Numbered from the stretch's first letter, positions 9,930 through 20,282 are shown. The stretch is DNA of 64,000 nt from Bactericera cockerelli (GCA_024516035.1 CM044964.1:23744929-23808928); one strand, 5' to 3'. Translations and numbers: made by a program. The notes: a model not told the origin generated them from the sequence alone.

Positions 9930-10060
9930 AGCCTCCGTGGCGTAACGGTTGTGACTACTGCCAATAGTTCAGGACGAGTCAACTTTGAAATAAAGTTGGC
10001 TGAAGACCGTCACTCACCCTTTCAGCTGTAGCCAAGCTGTCTACAACAACAACAACATTA
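9930..10060 (+). mobile_element. Mosaic: SINE-H head joined to repeat I tail
   Basis: GCCTCCGTGGCGTAACGGTT and GTGACTACTGCC are the SINE-H head. At about 9967 it switches to CAGGACGAGTCAACTTTGAA, AAAGTTGGCTGAAGACCGTC and TACAACAACAACAACA, which is repeat I. The B box of the H head is lost at the junction. Confidence 0.7.
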
Positions 10061-10504
10061 AACGTATTAAAACCATGTGTTCCTTACACTAATTATCATG
10101 TCACACGTCCGTATGACATATGAACTGTGTGACATATGAATAGATACTATGTCAAACTTATATTATCCAGCACTAACAATTATGTGACAAGCATGAATGG
10201 ATAATGTCAAATTTACTATCGACCTAGCTTATCAGAGGTACTTAAACTGTTGGCATAATGGGACTACTTGTCTTGCGCTGTCAATGTAAATCACTAAATA
10301 CCTACTTATATACTTATATTTATGTGTACATAGTAGGTACATAGGTACTTCTTGCACTTTTCTTAAATCGCTGATAATATGCTTACTTGCTTACAGTGGT
10401 ATAATGGATTGCTCATTATGCTTGACTGATTATTATGCTTAGCATGAGACATATTGTGCTAATGTATCAGTTATATTCTACTTATCAAATATATTATGCT
10501 TATC
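10061..10504. other. No gene recognised
   Basis: AT-rich, with short repeated TGTGACATATGAA and ATATTATGCTTA motifs. No gene. Confidence 0.4.
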
Positions 10505-10509
10505 TATAA

Positions 10510-10630
10510 GGTAGGTAAAGGGTTGGGTGGAAGAGATTGCCATAGGCAATGACCCCGCCCTTTAGTTAGGACATATGTTTTCAAATATTTTCTATTCTTT
10601 TTCATTTTTATTGTATATATTGTTTTTTTT
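10510..10630 (+). mobile_element. LINE-type tail A copy
   Basis: GGGTTGGGTGGAAGAGATTG, hairpin ATTGCC-ATA-GGCAAT, then GACCCCGCCCTTTAG. It is followed immediately by a full SINE-E in the same direction. Confidence 0.72.
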
Positions 10631-10915
10631 TTAGTAGTCACTGTGGCAGAGCGAGTTAGCGCGCTAGGCATTGCACACATGGTGACCTGGGTTCGATTCC
10701 CAGCGGGGGAGGATTTTTTCTCCTCTGTACTTGGATGTTCGGGATCCACTCATACCTCGTGAGGAAAAATGAGTAGCTGCTTTAATGTGAAGCAGCGACC
10801 AGTGGCAGAATCTTAGGCAAAAAAATAATACAAGATATTGTAAATGAAAGTGGTAAAGTCCTATGATTCTGCGCTACCCACTAAAATTGTGACATAATAA
10901 CACAAAGAAAAAGCA
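10631..10915 (+). mobile_element. SINE-E copy, full length
   Basis: AGTAGTCACTGTGGCAGAGC head, B box GGGTTCGATTCCCAGC, internal CTCATACCTCGTGAGG, tail CTGCGCTACCCACTAAAATT and GTGACATAATAACACAAAG. The anticodon-loop-like sequence TTGCACA suggests, weakly, a Cys(GCA)-type ancestor. Confidence 0.9.
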
Positions 10916-12239
10916 GTTATTTTTTTTTTTATTTTTTGTTTTTTTTTCATTTTTTTCACTGTTTTTTTTTTTTTTTTTTTTTTTTTTAATGGAGGGAAAA
11001 ATTTGCTTTTTCAAACACAGGCGTTAGTTTGGCAATTTAGGAGCCTGTGAAAGGGTTTTCTACCCTCTAAAAAACCCCCCAGGAATTCTCTAGTTTTGAT
11101 TTTTGCCCCGGAACCGATTTCTCATTACTTCGGGGCCCCTTACGAGCTAGGTGCTCTTATTACATAAACTTTTATATTGGATTATTCTCTTTTTTATTTT
11201 TTTATTATTATTATTATTATTATTTTTTCACCACTTTAGGTAGTGGTTTATTCTGTTTCTGTAAATATATAAACCTGTTTTTTCACATTGAGGTCAGTTT
11301 TAACTTGAAATTGAAATGGTGCATTCATTTTGTTCACACAAAGGGACTCTACATCCAAATGTAGACCTTTAAAGGCAGCGCCGCATAAGAAACTAAATTT
11401 TTTACTAAAAATATATTGATAAACATTTATAACATTTATAACCCTTATCCGATAATCTAGACATGTGATTAAAACAATCCACCAAAAGACATAGAATACT
11501 TCTCATATTCGTGGGTAGTCATTAGTTGTGGGGTAGTCTGAGTTGTCTGAGTGATGGGACATAACCGCTTCTGTAAAGAGCTCCCGTCTCAGCCCGAGAT
11601 GGTCTCGGTCGAGGACGGGGGAGAGCAGAAATAACAGTTGTGTTAGAGTGATAGAGATTTTAGTTTTTTATGTATTTATTTAATATTATCATTAGTATTA
11701 CCCTCGTTGTTATTTTATTTTTATTTATATTTATGTCGTGCTTTTTTTTGCCGGATTATGTTGCCAGAATGAGAAGTAGTTATAAGAATAAGATTAAGTA
11801 ACGGGCATTGATGGTTATTTTTCTGAGGTTATTTAGTAGAGTCAACTTGACTTGAGGTATTTTTTTTTTTTTTTTTTTTTTTTTTTCAATTAAAAAAGGG
11901 AGCACCCTCTAATGTTGGACGCTGCAGGCACTCAACGAGAGTTTCTTGCAGCTGTGATGATTCTTTTTTTTTTTTAAGCTTGGTTTTGAAGAATAAAAAT
12001 TAAAACACTTTCACTTTAAAATACTGGTTTTATCACTTTTACTTATTAAATGAGGTTAGGGGGGGGGGCCGCCTCCAATGATGGGTGCTACAAGCAGCCA
12101 TCAATAAAGGCGGTCCAGTAGCTGAAAAGAAAGAGCTGCGAAGAGGAGAGAGAGGTGGAGGTCTCCGAAGAGGCCTGCGCCTCGCCCACCTCAGGTCTGG
12201 AAGAACAATAGAGGAACAAGATATTTTATTAAGGACACA
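10916..12239. repeat. Poly-T tracts and decayed (-)-strand retroelement debris
   Basis: Long T runs at about 10961-10987 and 11861-11886 look like poly(A) tails of minus-strand retrocopies lying to their right. The sequences to the right (10988-11860 and 11887-12239) have no conserved reading frame. A GC-rich patch around 12059-12190 starts with a run of nine or ten G. They may be 3' UTR remnants of elements related to the LINE at 12.5-17.8 kb, but I could not match them to it. Confidence 0.4.
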
Positions 12240-12492
12240 ATAGTATGACATTTTTTTTTTCTTTTTTTTGCATTTTTTTTTTTTTTTTTTTTGCAACAGG
12301 TATATTTTTTTTTTTTGCATAATTTTTTTATTGTTTTTTTAATAATCTTTTTTGTATATTTTTTTTCAATTTTTTTTTTGTATTTTTTTTGCAATATTTT
12401 TTTTTTTTTTTTTTTGCAACAGGTATATTTTTTTTTGCATAATTTTTTTTATTGTTTTTTTTTTCAATATTCTTTTTTGTATATTTTTTTTT

Positions 12493-12525
<33 letters not shown>

Positions 12526-12526
12526 C
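12240..12526. repeat. T-rich tract with a ~120-bp duplication
   Basis: The segment with TTGCAACAGGTATATTTTTT, TTTGCATAATTTTTT and TTTTTTGTATATTTTTTTTC occurs at about 12285-12380 and again at about 12405-12505. The last T run (about 12494-12525) is read as the poly(A) tail of the minus-strand LINE. Short frames of F, I and Y, or K, here are spurious. Confidence 0.65.
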
Positions 12527-13093
12527 TTATATCTTAGGAGGAAATTACTATGAATTTAAATATTTTGAAACAGTAGATAATAAAACAAGTAATAGATGGG
12601 GTAGCCTATTCTTTAATTAGCTGTACATGTGAAGTACAGAACCAAGACACAGTGACCCACCTGCTTGTAATTTAACTAAATACATGATGTTGGCTGATAT
12701 TAACTTAGGGGGACCACGGACAAAGTGATCTTTGATTAGCTGTACACCCAGTGTACAGAACCAAGATAGTTAGTTGTCCAGCCCCGTCTTAAGCAGAAGC
12801 TTAGAACATGAAAATTTACCAAATTTGGATTTCCTTGATAGGACCGGGTTAATTATGTAGCCCGCAGAGGCAGAAACCGGTGTGTTTGTAATTTGATGCA
12901 TTTGTATAACGAAATATGACAGTATTTTATGCAGTAAAACACTAGTTAATTGTATCTGTTCACTTTTCCCACCCAGTTTGAATACTTATTAATGTAGCCA
13001 GCAGGGGAAGGCTACCATGGTAGCGGTTATCGAGACTATTGAGAAACAAAATATGACAGTAGGGAGGCTCTAATTTCTTCATTTTGGTGGTTT
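12527..13093 (-). other. 3' UTR of the R1-clade element, with an internal duplication
   Basis: Between the ORF2 stop and the poly(A) tract. TTAGCTGTACA...GTACAGAACCAAGA occurs at about 12617-12650 and 12736-12766, a short direct repeat. It may be a structural signal recognised by the element's RT, but that is inference. Confidence 0.55.
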
Positions 13094-16080
13094 TTAGTCC
13101 GTTGTTGGTTGTTGATTTGCTGCCCTTTGATTGTCAGCGTTCTTTGTCCTGAATATTTCAGTGATGAAAGATAAGACTGCATTCCAGCTCCTATGGTCAC
13201 TCAGCATTGTTTGAACTATGTTGGAAGGGGATTGGTCCTCGCTCAGCTCCAGCCAGCAGGAACTTCTTTGTTGACTCCATCTGATGCAGTGGAAGACCAT
13301 ATGTTCCGGGTTGTCTAGTTCATTGCAGTATCTGCATAGGTTGTTTGGGCTAGTACCCATTCTGTGCAGGTAGTCCTCAAATATTCCGTGGCCTGTTAGG
13401 AATTGGCAGAGCTCATAGGTAACTTCGCCATAGCTTCTCTTCACCCAGGGATTGATGTTTGGGATAAGTTTTTTTGTCCATTGGCCTTTTCTAGTCTCAC
13501 TGTCCCATTTGGTCTGCCACTTTCTCATAAGGGTTTCTTCCAGTTCATTTTTGTATTCGCTTATATCGACCTGGGCTTTTTTTGCTAGGTATAAGTTGGT
13601 TCTCTCTTCTGCCATTAACTCAATTGGCATTGTGCTCGATATAACCTGGAGTGAGACGGTGGAGGCAGTTCTATATGATCGGCATTGCCTCAACATCACC
13701 TTTCTCTGGGTTTTTTCGAGTCGGATTCGATATTTATTGTACTGTAGGGGTTCTAGCCAGGCTGGTATACTATAGAAGAGTGTGGAGTACACAACTGCTC
13801 CCAGTAGTTTTCTTTTGCTATTTCTAGGTCCTTTTATGTTCGGCATGAGTCTACCTAGGTTCGTAGCTACATTTTCCGCTTTCTCAGCCACACTTCTTAT
13901 GTGTGCCGTCATTTTTAGGTTTTTGTCGAGCAGGACTCCTAGGTATTTGGCAGATGGCTTTGATGTGATCTGGGTGGCAGAGACTTGTACAGTTATTTCT
14001 GGTACAGCTCTGGAGCTGACCAACATAACAATCTCTGTTTTATGTGGGGCTATCTCGAGTTTTTTAGAACACATCCAGTTATTTACTTTTAGTAATGCAA
14101 CTGTTATTTCGAGTTCTATTGTATTTCTATCTGTTCCAGTTGTAATGAGTGCGAGGTCGTCAGCGTATGCTATTGTTGATGTGTTTGGCGGCATTTCTAG
14201 TCTTAGGATTGGATCATAATAAATGTTCCAGAGGGGCGCGGCGACGACCGAACCCTGCGGAACTCCGCATGAGGTCTCTTTTCTAATATCATCCACTAAG
14301 ATTGCTCTATCTTGAAAGTAGCTTGACATTACGTTGGTGAGGTAAGGAGGGAAGTTTCTGGTCTTCAATTCGTCAAGTATTCCCTTCCAGGGGGTCGAAT
14401 TAAATGCATTTTTCACGTCAATCATCGTTAACACACATAGCTTTTTTTGTTGTTTGGCCTTGTTTGCTCTTTTTTTCACTTCTAGAATAGCGTCTACTGT
14501 TGATTTGCCTGCTGTGAAACCAAATTGTACTGGTGAAAGACCGCCGCTTTCATTGATTGCTATGTCAATTCTTTTCTTGATGAGCTTCTCATACACTTTG
14601 CCTAGAATGTCTAATAGACAGATTGGCCTGTATGATATTGCGGTTTCACCAGGTTTTTTTTCCTTCTCGATCAAGACTAACCTAGCCACTTTCCAGATTT
14701 TAGGAAAAATTCCTTTTCCCAATTGGTCATTAAACAGATCCAGGCAGAAGTCAGGAACTGTCTTAATAAAGAGTTTTATTATATCTGGGCTTATTCCGTC
14801 AGGTCCCGGTGCTTTTCCACTAGGTATTTCTAGGAAGACGTTGAGGAGCTCATCCATAGTAAAGAGTGGAATTTCATCTGGTTGTACGGTGTCTGCGTGC
14901 CAGATGATGAGGTCATGTTGCGGAAACAGTTTGTCTGCAATGTTGAGTTTTTCCTGGGAGTTTAGATTTGATGAGTGAGGAAGGGCTTTGAATTTTTTGC
15001 AAACGATTTTATATCCAGTCCCCCAAACATTTTCATTTAAGTCTTCGCATATTTTTTTCCACGATGCCGATTGAGAGTGTAAGATAGCCCTGCGGAGGTT
15101 TTTCTTGTGGGAGAGGTACTCTCGTTTGAGCGATGCTATCTCTTCTGGGTTTCTGGTTCTTGTGGCGTTTCTTCTTACTAGTTTTCTTCTAGATGAGAAG
15201 CATTCTTTTCTAAGGTTTTCAATTTCTTGATTTCACCAGTACACTGGAGGTTTCTTTCTGGACGAGGGTGGTCTTTTTGGTATGACTTTTTCGCAGATTT
15301 TTTGGATACATTGGACTGCCCCTGATGGGGTTAGAGGTGTATTTGCAATTTGTAGTAGGATTTCATTTTTGAAGGTTTCTGCTTTATTTTCCTGGAGATT
15401 CCAAGTTTTTATTGGGATATTTTGGACCTGCGTGTCGTTAGATGTCGCAGAGTATTTGTCGAGTTCTATTTTGATGGTGTTGTGGTCTGACAAGTTTTCT
15501 TCTAGGAGAACTTCCCATTTTATTGAAGATCTGGATAGGGAGTTGTTGCAGGCCGTGATATCTATATAGGTTTTGGTGCCACCTCTTATAAAGGTTGGGG
15601 TATTTCCTCTGTTAAGTACTATTAAATCTATGGAAGCAAACCATTCTGATAGTATTTGTCCTCTCCTGTCTTCGGTTGGGGAATTCCATATGGCTGATTT
15701 TGAATTAAGTCTCCTCCAATTAGTATATCTCTATTTAAGGTGGAAATGGTTTCAATGTCATTATGAAGCTGCTTGAGTTCCCTTTCAAAAGTTTCCTTTG
15801 AGTCGTTAAATGACAGGTAGACGCTGTAAAGCGTTATAGAATCTGTGTCCAATCTCACAAAACAGTCTCCGGAAGTGTATCTCGGGTTTTTAACGGCGTT
15901 GGGATTCATTAGTTTAATGGCGCAGTTATAGCGGGAGTTAGCATACCAATTTGAGTTCTTTGTTTTTGCGATGTTGGGTTCAGATGCCAGGATAATGTTT
16001 GCTCCATGGTCTTCTGCAGCTTTGAGTATAAGGTCAAAGCCTGCCCTTGATCTTTGGAGATTTGCTTGTAATATTTTCAT
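13094..16080 (-). pseudogene. ORF2 endonuclease/reverse transcriptase of the R1-clade LINE, one frameshift and one stop
   Basis: ORF2 would encode about 995 residues. The first ~225 form an apurinic-type endonuclease: it starts MKILQANLQRS, has ASEP near residue 33-36 and the GGD metal-site region near 124. The RT domain lies at about residues 420-700, with KAPGPDG, motif A (MIDVKNAFN), GVPQGSV and the catalytic YADD encoded at 14156-14167. A C-X2-C-X7-H-X4-C finger (CRYC...HMVFHC) lies near the C-terminus. Two lesions are visible. A missing base near 15706-15708, right after the endonuclease GGD, shifts the frame and leads to a stop at 15628-15630. A TGA at 15233-15235 follows PPVYW. From there to 13094 the frame is open. 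RT and finger residues look intact. The start is the ATG at 16078-16080, overlapping the ORF1 stop. Confidence 0.9.
16077..16080 (-). promoter_or_regulatory. ATGA stop-start overlap between ORF1 and ORF2
   Basis: Read on the minus strand, ATG (16080-16078) starts ORF2 and TGA (16079-16077) ends ORF1. The frames overlap by four bases. Stop-start coupling has been shown experimentally for the R1-clade element SART1 (with UAAUG). The same mechanism is plausible here but not shown by sequence alone. Confidence 0.75.
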
Positions 16081-17795
16081 GGTGTAGAGAATCTTTCCTT
16101 ATCGTAAACTTTACTCCTATATTTAGGACAGCTCATGGAATTAGCACGGTGGCCGTCTTTAGCGCAGGTATTACAGTGACGCGAGTTTTCACAGTCTTTT
16201 GCTTCGTGACCACTTTGGGTGCAGTTTAGACATTTAGCTTCGTTGGTCCTTTTTGATTTGCAGTATCTACTTAAATGGCCAATTCTTAGACAATTTGAGC
16301 AGCGTGGTATTGAAAATTTTTCTTTCACTTTGCAGCGCGACCATCCAATTCTTAGATAGCCTGTGGAAATTATCCTCTCTGCCACTTGCTTTTTGGTATT
16401 CACTGTAGCTATTTGCTCACCGTTTCTATTTGTGTACATATTTTTGATATCTATCTCGTTGATTTCTTGGTCAGATAGTGATCCAGCTACCTTGAGTGCC
16501 TCGCGCACTTCCTCTTGGGTTGTGACTGCATCCATTCCAGTTATTAGTATATCGCATTTTTTATCCACAATTTGGAAATCTTTCATATTGGTGTTGTCGG
16601 TAAATACTTTTTTCAATGATTCCATCTGGTTTTTTTCGGTTATAATCATTAGTGATTCATCTTTTCTTTTTTTAATACCCTTGATGTTTATACCTAGGTT
16701 CTCAGGATCAATATTTTCTCTTACTGCTTTTAGCATATCCGAGTAGGATTTGCCTGAGGCAGTAGAGTTTATGACAAGAGTGTCAAATTTATTTTCTTGA
16801 GACCTGCCTTTTCTTCCTTTGTTAGGGACATATATGTCCAGCTCCATAGTTGTCTGGAAGAAAACGATTTCTGAGAGTTTTCTTAGGTTGTTTCTGACTG
16901 ATTCTTCAGATGCTATGATGGACAGCTTTTTGCATGCTGCGACTTTCAGCTCTATTTCCAATTCTTTTAAGGCTTTGTTCTGGATTTCTAGAGTCTCACC
17001 ACAGATAACATATACCCTTCCACTATTTGTAATGCCTCTCTTGGTTTTAGTAATGTTTTCGATGAATTGTAGTTGTCCATCTTCGAGTTCGTTTTGGATA
17101 AGGTTTCTTAGTTCAGGATGTCTTTCTTCGAACTTTGTAAGAATGTAGGGCTTATCGGCCTTGTTTTTCAGTGCTAGGAGTATATCCCCAGTGGCTTCCA
17201 GTAATGGATTTCCTATTATTTCTTTCGACTTAAGGAAAGATTCTTCTGGCCATTTTTTGTTAAAGATGTTTTTATCTTTTGGGCTGAAGGTTTCACATTC
17301 AGTGATATGGAACTCCTGGACAAAGACCCTTATTTCTTCGCTAAGTTGCTTTTCATTGAAGATTACTTGTTTGCATCTGGTGCACAGTATTTCATTAGTG
17401 GCCGATGACGAGGACATAATCTCGTCAAAGTCCATTTCATCCTTTGTCTCATTCATCATCTCGGGGGTTTTAGTAGTCACGACTGAACCTAGGAAGTCAA
17501 GCAGGCTGGTCTCCTTTATGGTTTCCATTAGCAGATTCAGTTTCTCTGCATGGCTTCTGGTTTCAGTTTTGGCCTTTGTACCAAGAGTGGCATTAAGGTC
17601 AGTTACTACTTTCATGGCTTCTTGAATCAAGTTTTTCAGCTTCAGTTGGTTATCAGCAATTTGTTGCCCTTCCTTGCTTGGAGATGTAAGCAGGTCTGCC
17701 TTCCTTTTCTTGGTTAGCTGGTTTGGATCCCCCATTAGTTCCACAGCCGAGGTACCTCTCTGGGAGGCTGGTGTTCCTCCAGATGTTGAACTCAT
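16077..17795 (-). CDS. ORF1 gag-like RNA-binding protein of the R1-clade LINE
   Basis: This intact 572-residue frame should bind element RNA and form the ribonucleoprotein used in retrotransposition. The N-terminal ~60 residues are Ser/Thr/Gln/Lys-rich and low in order. The middle (about 60-480) is charged and mostly helical by composition, with a CTRC near 140 and coiled-coil-like Glu/Lys/Leu stretches. The C-terminal end has three zinc knuckles: CSNC...GHLSRYC (about 499-512), CLNC...GHEAKDC (522-535) and CNTC...GHRANSMSC (541-556); the last has five rather than four residues between His and Cys. This triple-knuckle end is characteristic of R1/I-group ORF1 proteins. The chosen ATG (17793-17795) is the first in frame after the leader. 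The stop TGA overlaps the ORF2 ATG as ATGA. Confidence 0.92.
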   Translation of the reverse strand: MSSTSGGTPASQRGTSAVELMGDPNQLTKKRKADLLTSPSKEGQQIADNQLKLKNLIQEAMKVVTDLNATLGTKAKTETRSHAEKLNLLMETIKETSLLDFLGSVVTTKTPEMMNETKDEMDFDEIMSSSSATNEILCTRCKQVIFNEKQLSEEIRVFVQEFHITECETFSPKDKNIFNKKWPEESFLKSKEIIGNPLLEATGDILLALKNKADKPYILTKFEERHPELRNLIQNELEDGQLQFIENITKTKRGITNSGRVYVICGETLEIQNKALKELEIELKVAACKKLSIIASEESVRNNLRKLSEIVFFQTTMELDIYVPNKGRKGRSQENKFDTLVINSTASGKSYSDMLKAVRENIDPENLGINIKGIKKRKDESLMIITEKNQMESLKKVFTDNTNMKDFQIVDKKCDILITGMDAVTTQEEVREALKVAGSLSDQEINEIDIKNMYTNRNGEQIATVNTKKQVAERIISTGYLRIGWSRCKVKEKFSIPRCSNCLRIGHLSRYCKSKRTNEAKCLNCTQSGHEAKDCENSRHCNTCAKDGHRANSMSCPKYRSKVYDKERFSTP

Positions 17796-17904
17796 GGTGG
17801 CGCACTCTGATCACAGATCACTTAAAGTTTATAGTTTGTAAGTATATTTCAGTAGTATATTGTTTATCAATTTCAATGTTTATGTATCAATTATTTTTTT
17901 TTTA

Positions 17905-17980
17905 CAATTACCTCAAGTCTAAGAGACTCAATTACCTCAAGTCTAAGAGACTCAATTACCTCAAGTCTAAGAGACTCTAC
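17905..17980 (-). repeat. Three tandem 24-bp units in the LINE leader region
   Basis: CAATTACCTCAAGTCTAAGA plus GACT repeats three times without change. It lies 110 bases upstream of the ORF1 start, so it may belong to the 5' UTR or promoter of the element, or mark its 5' junction. Confidence 0.8.
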
Positions 17981-17985
17981 AATTG

Positions 17986-18483
17986 TATTGATGCAGAAGT
18001 ACTTTTTTCACTGTTAAAATTATTATTTGTATGTACATAATGTCCTTTTGTATCTAATAAAGAATTGTATACTAATAATAATAATTCTGCTTAGGTTTTA
18101 GGTACACATATTCTGCTTACATATGAGGCATATTATGCTTATTTATGAAATAGGTACATACAATATATTCTGCCGGGCAGCAAAGTACTTCTCGGCAGGT
18201 ATATGTATGTATTTATAGACCTATAAAATTTGCGCAATACGCAATGGATATCTAGCGGACCGGTAAGTCCTGTCATGGTGCATTTCTTTATCCTCATTCA
18301 TTCAGGAATGTCTTGTAGTGGACAGATTGCATGAATAATGATTTAATGGATTTATTTTTTCAAGAATTTCTTAATCGGTATGATATGTTTATGTATGCTA
18401 TTTAAGCAGGCTGTCAGTTAATTGCCTTGTAGTGTTAGCAGAGATCTAATGAGTTTAATGACAAAATATTAAGGGTCACTTAA
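17986..18483. other. No gene recognised
   Basis: AT-rich flank of the LINE. ATATTATGCTTA-like motifs resemble those near 10.4 kb. Confidence 0.4.
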
Positions 18484-18700
18484 TGTGCACTGGTAGACAA
18501 TTGGTTAACGCGCTAGTCTGGTAATCCAGGTAGCGTAGGGATCCGTTGGTTCGAATTCTACTCAGTGCACGAATTCCTTTTTAATTTGAGTTTGTGACCA
18601 CATTATAATAAGACTCTGAGGGTTAGGTGGTAGAAAATGCTTTGAGCATTAAACTCCCCTGGTGGTTACCTTCCACTAAAGAGTGTAATTATTATTAGGT
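18484..18700 (+). mobile_element. SINE-C reference copy, full length
   Basis: TGCACTGG at the start can pair with the CTCAGTGCA end of the head over most of an acceptor-like stem. TCTGGTAATCCAG forms the anticodon-like arm and TAGCGTAGGGATCC a long variable arm (class-II type). GGTTCGAATTC is the B box. The tail has AATGC-TTTGA-GCATT (18636-18650), then AAACTCCCCTGG, and ends in ATTATTATT. Confidence 0.9.
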
Positions 18701-18849
18701 ATTGTTTTTATTATTATTATTATTATTGGCCAAAATAGGGTGACAACAAAGATGAGGGAACACCATCCCTTTTTTTGATCTTTCCAACAATTCTTTTTGA
18801 GCGAACCAACTCTCCATCTAACCCTCGTCTGTCCACTCGCTAGATATTA

Positions 18850-18967
18850 TATTGTCAAAAATTCAAAATTCCAAATAGGAGGACCACATGTCATGCCCGG
18901 CTGAGTTTTGAACTTGCGACCTCTGAATTACCAGACCGACGCTTTGACCGCTAAGCTATCGAGACAC
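18850..18967 (-). mobile_element. SINE-D variant, head and junction
   Basis: The minus strand gives GTCTCGATAGCTTAGCGGTC and the longer anticodon/variable region, then the TGACATGTGGTCCTCC junction. Tail missing. Confidence 0.65.
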
Positions 18968-18989
18968 ACGTACCTACATACATTATTTT

Positions 18990-19125
18990 GTAGCCATTAA
19001 ACAGCAGCTACTGTCGACGCTTGTGGTCTGTGTTGTAGCCTGTCCATTCCGTAGTATGCCTCCCCTCTGATGGGCGAGAAGTGACAGAATATTTCCCATT
19101 TAGGTGCTGTGTCAATGCAATCTTA
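18990..19125 (-). mobile_element. SINE-F 3' part
   Basis: The minus strand has GACACAGCACCTAAATGGGA, TCTCGCCCATCAGAGGGGAG and CAACACAGACCACAAGCGTC, the SINE-F body. The tRNA-Gly-like head is missing. Confidence 0.75.
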
Positions 19126-19424
19126 TAATACCTAATGTTTTTATCATAAAAAAAGAAAAATACCAGCATGGCGAGCAATAAATACTTCACAAACTCATAA
19201 ACACCTTGTAGATTGTATTGATTATAGACATATTAAATACCTATGAAAGTAAGTACCTATGTATGTATGTAATTGTAATACATACATACTATGTATGTAT
19301 GTAGGACGTGCCGACATAGGAATAACTACTAAGCTAAACTTGACATCTATCAGCTAATACCTGATTCAACTGCCAGTGCATGCTATGAAGGAGTACCTGT
19401 GTTTAGTATATAGTAAATACTAAA
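19126..19424. other. No gene recognised; short (TATG)n tracts
   Basis: ATGTATGTATGTA and its inverse ACATACATAC occur at about 19258-19305. Nothing else assigned. Confidence 0.4.
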
Positions 19425-19604
19425 CACAAGACGGAGATACTAATAGATACAAGACAGAAGTACTAAATACAAGACAGAAGTACTAAATACAAGACGGAAG
19501 TACTAAATACAAGACAGACTTAGTAAATACAAGACAGAAGTACTAAATACAAGACGGAAGTACAAAATACAAGACAGAAGTACTAAATACAAGACAGAAG
19601 TACT
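19425..19604. repeat. 20-bp minisatellite, about nine units
   Basis: TACTAAATACAAGACAGAAG repeats head to tail, with a GACGGAAG variant in some units and one unit altered to GACTTAGTAAA. Confidence 0.9.
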
Positions 19605-19715
19605 GGCCCAACCGAGGTAAAAAGGAAATCATGGACCTGGTAATATTTTTTTCCTGGACTTTAAGGTTTCTTGCTTAACTAAGCTTTCTCAAGCATATAA
19701 TTATATTAATTATAT

Positions 19716-20034
19716 CTCCCTGGCATTGTTGAACCTCATGGTTGAGGTTGGTAGGGTGGATCACGTTTTTTCACGGCTGGATGCCCTTCCTAACGCCAAC
19801 GATTCTTTTTGGTTTTAACGTCTTAATCAGGACGGAGGTGTTATCCTCCATTCGCTGGGAATCTTACCAGCTAACCCATATTAACCTCACCCAGTTTGGG
19901 TAGGGCCGGAAATTCCAGCCTCACGTGTTAGGATGGAAGATAATTTTGTTCGAAGAGTCTGCTCCAACCGGGAGTCGAACCAGCAGATCTCTATAATACG
20001 GGCAGTAGTCACAAAAATTTCCCCACGGAAGCTT
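19716..20034 (-). mobile_element. SINE-H copy, full length
   Basis: On the minus strand, the head CTTCCGTGGGGAAATTTTTG is decayed but GACTACTGCCCGTATTATAG and a B-box-like GGTTCGACTCCC follow. The body has GGCCCTACCCAAACTGGGTG and GAGGATAACACCTCCGTCC. The 3' end runs GTTGGCGTTAGGAAGGGCAT, CCAGCCGTGAAAAAACGTG and CAACCATGAGGTTC. Confidence 0.82.
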
Positions 20035-20084
20035 TCTCAAGCATGCAACTTATAAATTGGTCCTTATTCTATGAGGATATACAG

Positions 20085-20268
20085 GGAGTAGACCAACAGT
20101 CTGGCTGGGGGACTGTAAACAGGGATTAGACCAGCATTGGTTTGATTCTAGGGGCCCTTGTCAATTATTAGCCTCCTTGTAAAGACAGTGGTAGAAGTGC
20201 TGAGACATTCCTCTACTGTTTGGCTACCATCGTTCACGATGACGCCACCCTATGATGATAATGATTCT
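20085..20268 (+). repeat. Repeat J: TATA minisatellite unit plus body
   Basis: CAGTCTGGCTGGGGGACTGT and AAACAGGGATTAGACCAGCA are followed by CTTGTCAATTATTAGCCTCC, GACAGTGGTAGAAGTGCTGA and CGATGACGCCACCCTATGAT. The same order recurs at 35846-36050 and, inverted, at 62872-63030, so minisatellite and body form one dispersed element. Confidence 0.75.
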
Positions 20269-20282
20269 ATGAGGACCAAGAT

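Larger units (their letters stand above)
12490..17985 (-). mobile_element. R1-clade non-LTR retrotransposon, near full length
   Basis: Order on the minus strand: short 5' leader with a 3x24-bp tandem, ORF1 (gag-like, three zinc knuckles), ORF2 (endonuclease, reverse transcriptase, C-terminal CCHC), a ~560-bp 3' UTR and a poly(A) tail. This two-ORF layout, the ORF2 start MKILQANLQRS and the C-terminal C-X2-C-X7-H-X4-C finger are typical of the R1 clade (R1, TRAS, SART, Waldo relatives). ORF1 is intact; ORF2 has only two lesions, so the copy is young. The 5' boundary is uncertain, no target duplication could be fixed because the 3' flank is poly-T, and no TTAGG telomeric or rDNA target is seen. 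Confidence 0.88.

Noticed and set aside
12291..12620. Frames rich in F, I and Y (or K on the other strand)
   Set aside because: They arise from poly-T/poly-A tracts at the LINE 3' end.
13403..17625. Several plus-strand frames of 100-170 codons
   Set aside because: They are antisense shadows of LINE ORF1 and ORF2, which have conserved domains on the minus strand.
17796..17990. TTAGG telomeric or rDNA target at the LINE 5' flank
   Set aside because: Neither TTAGG arrays nor 28S-like sequence are present on either side.
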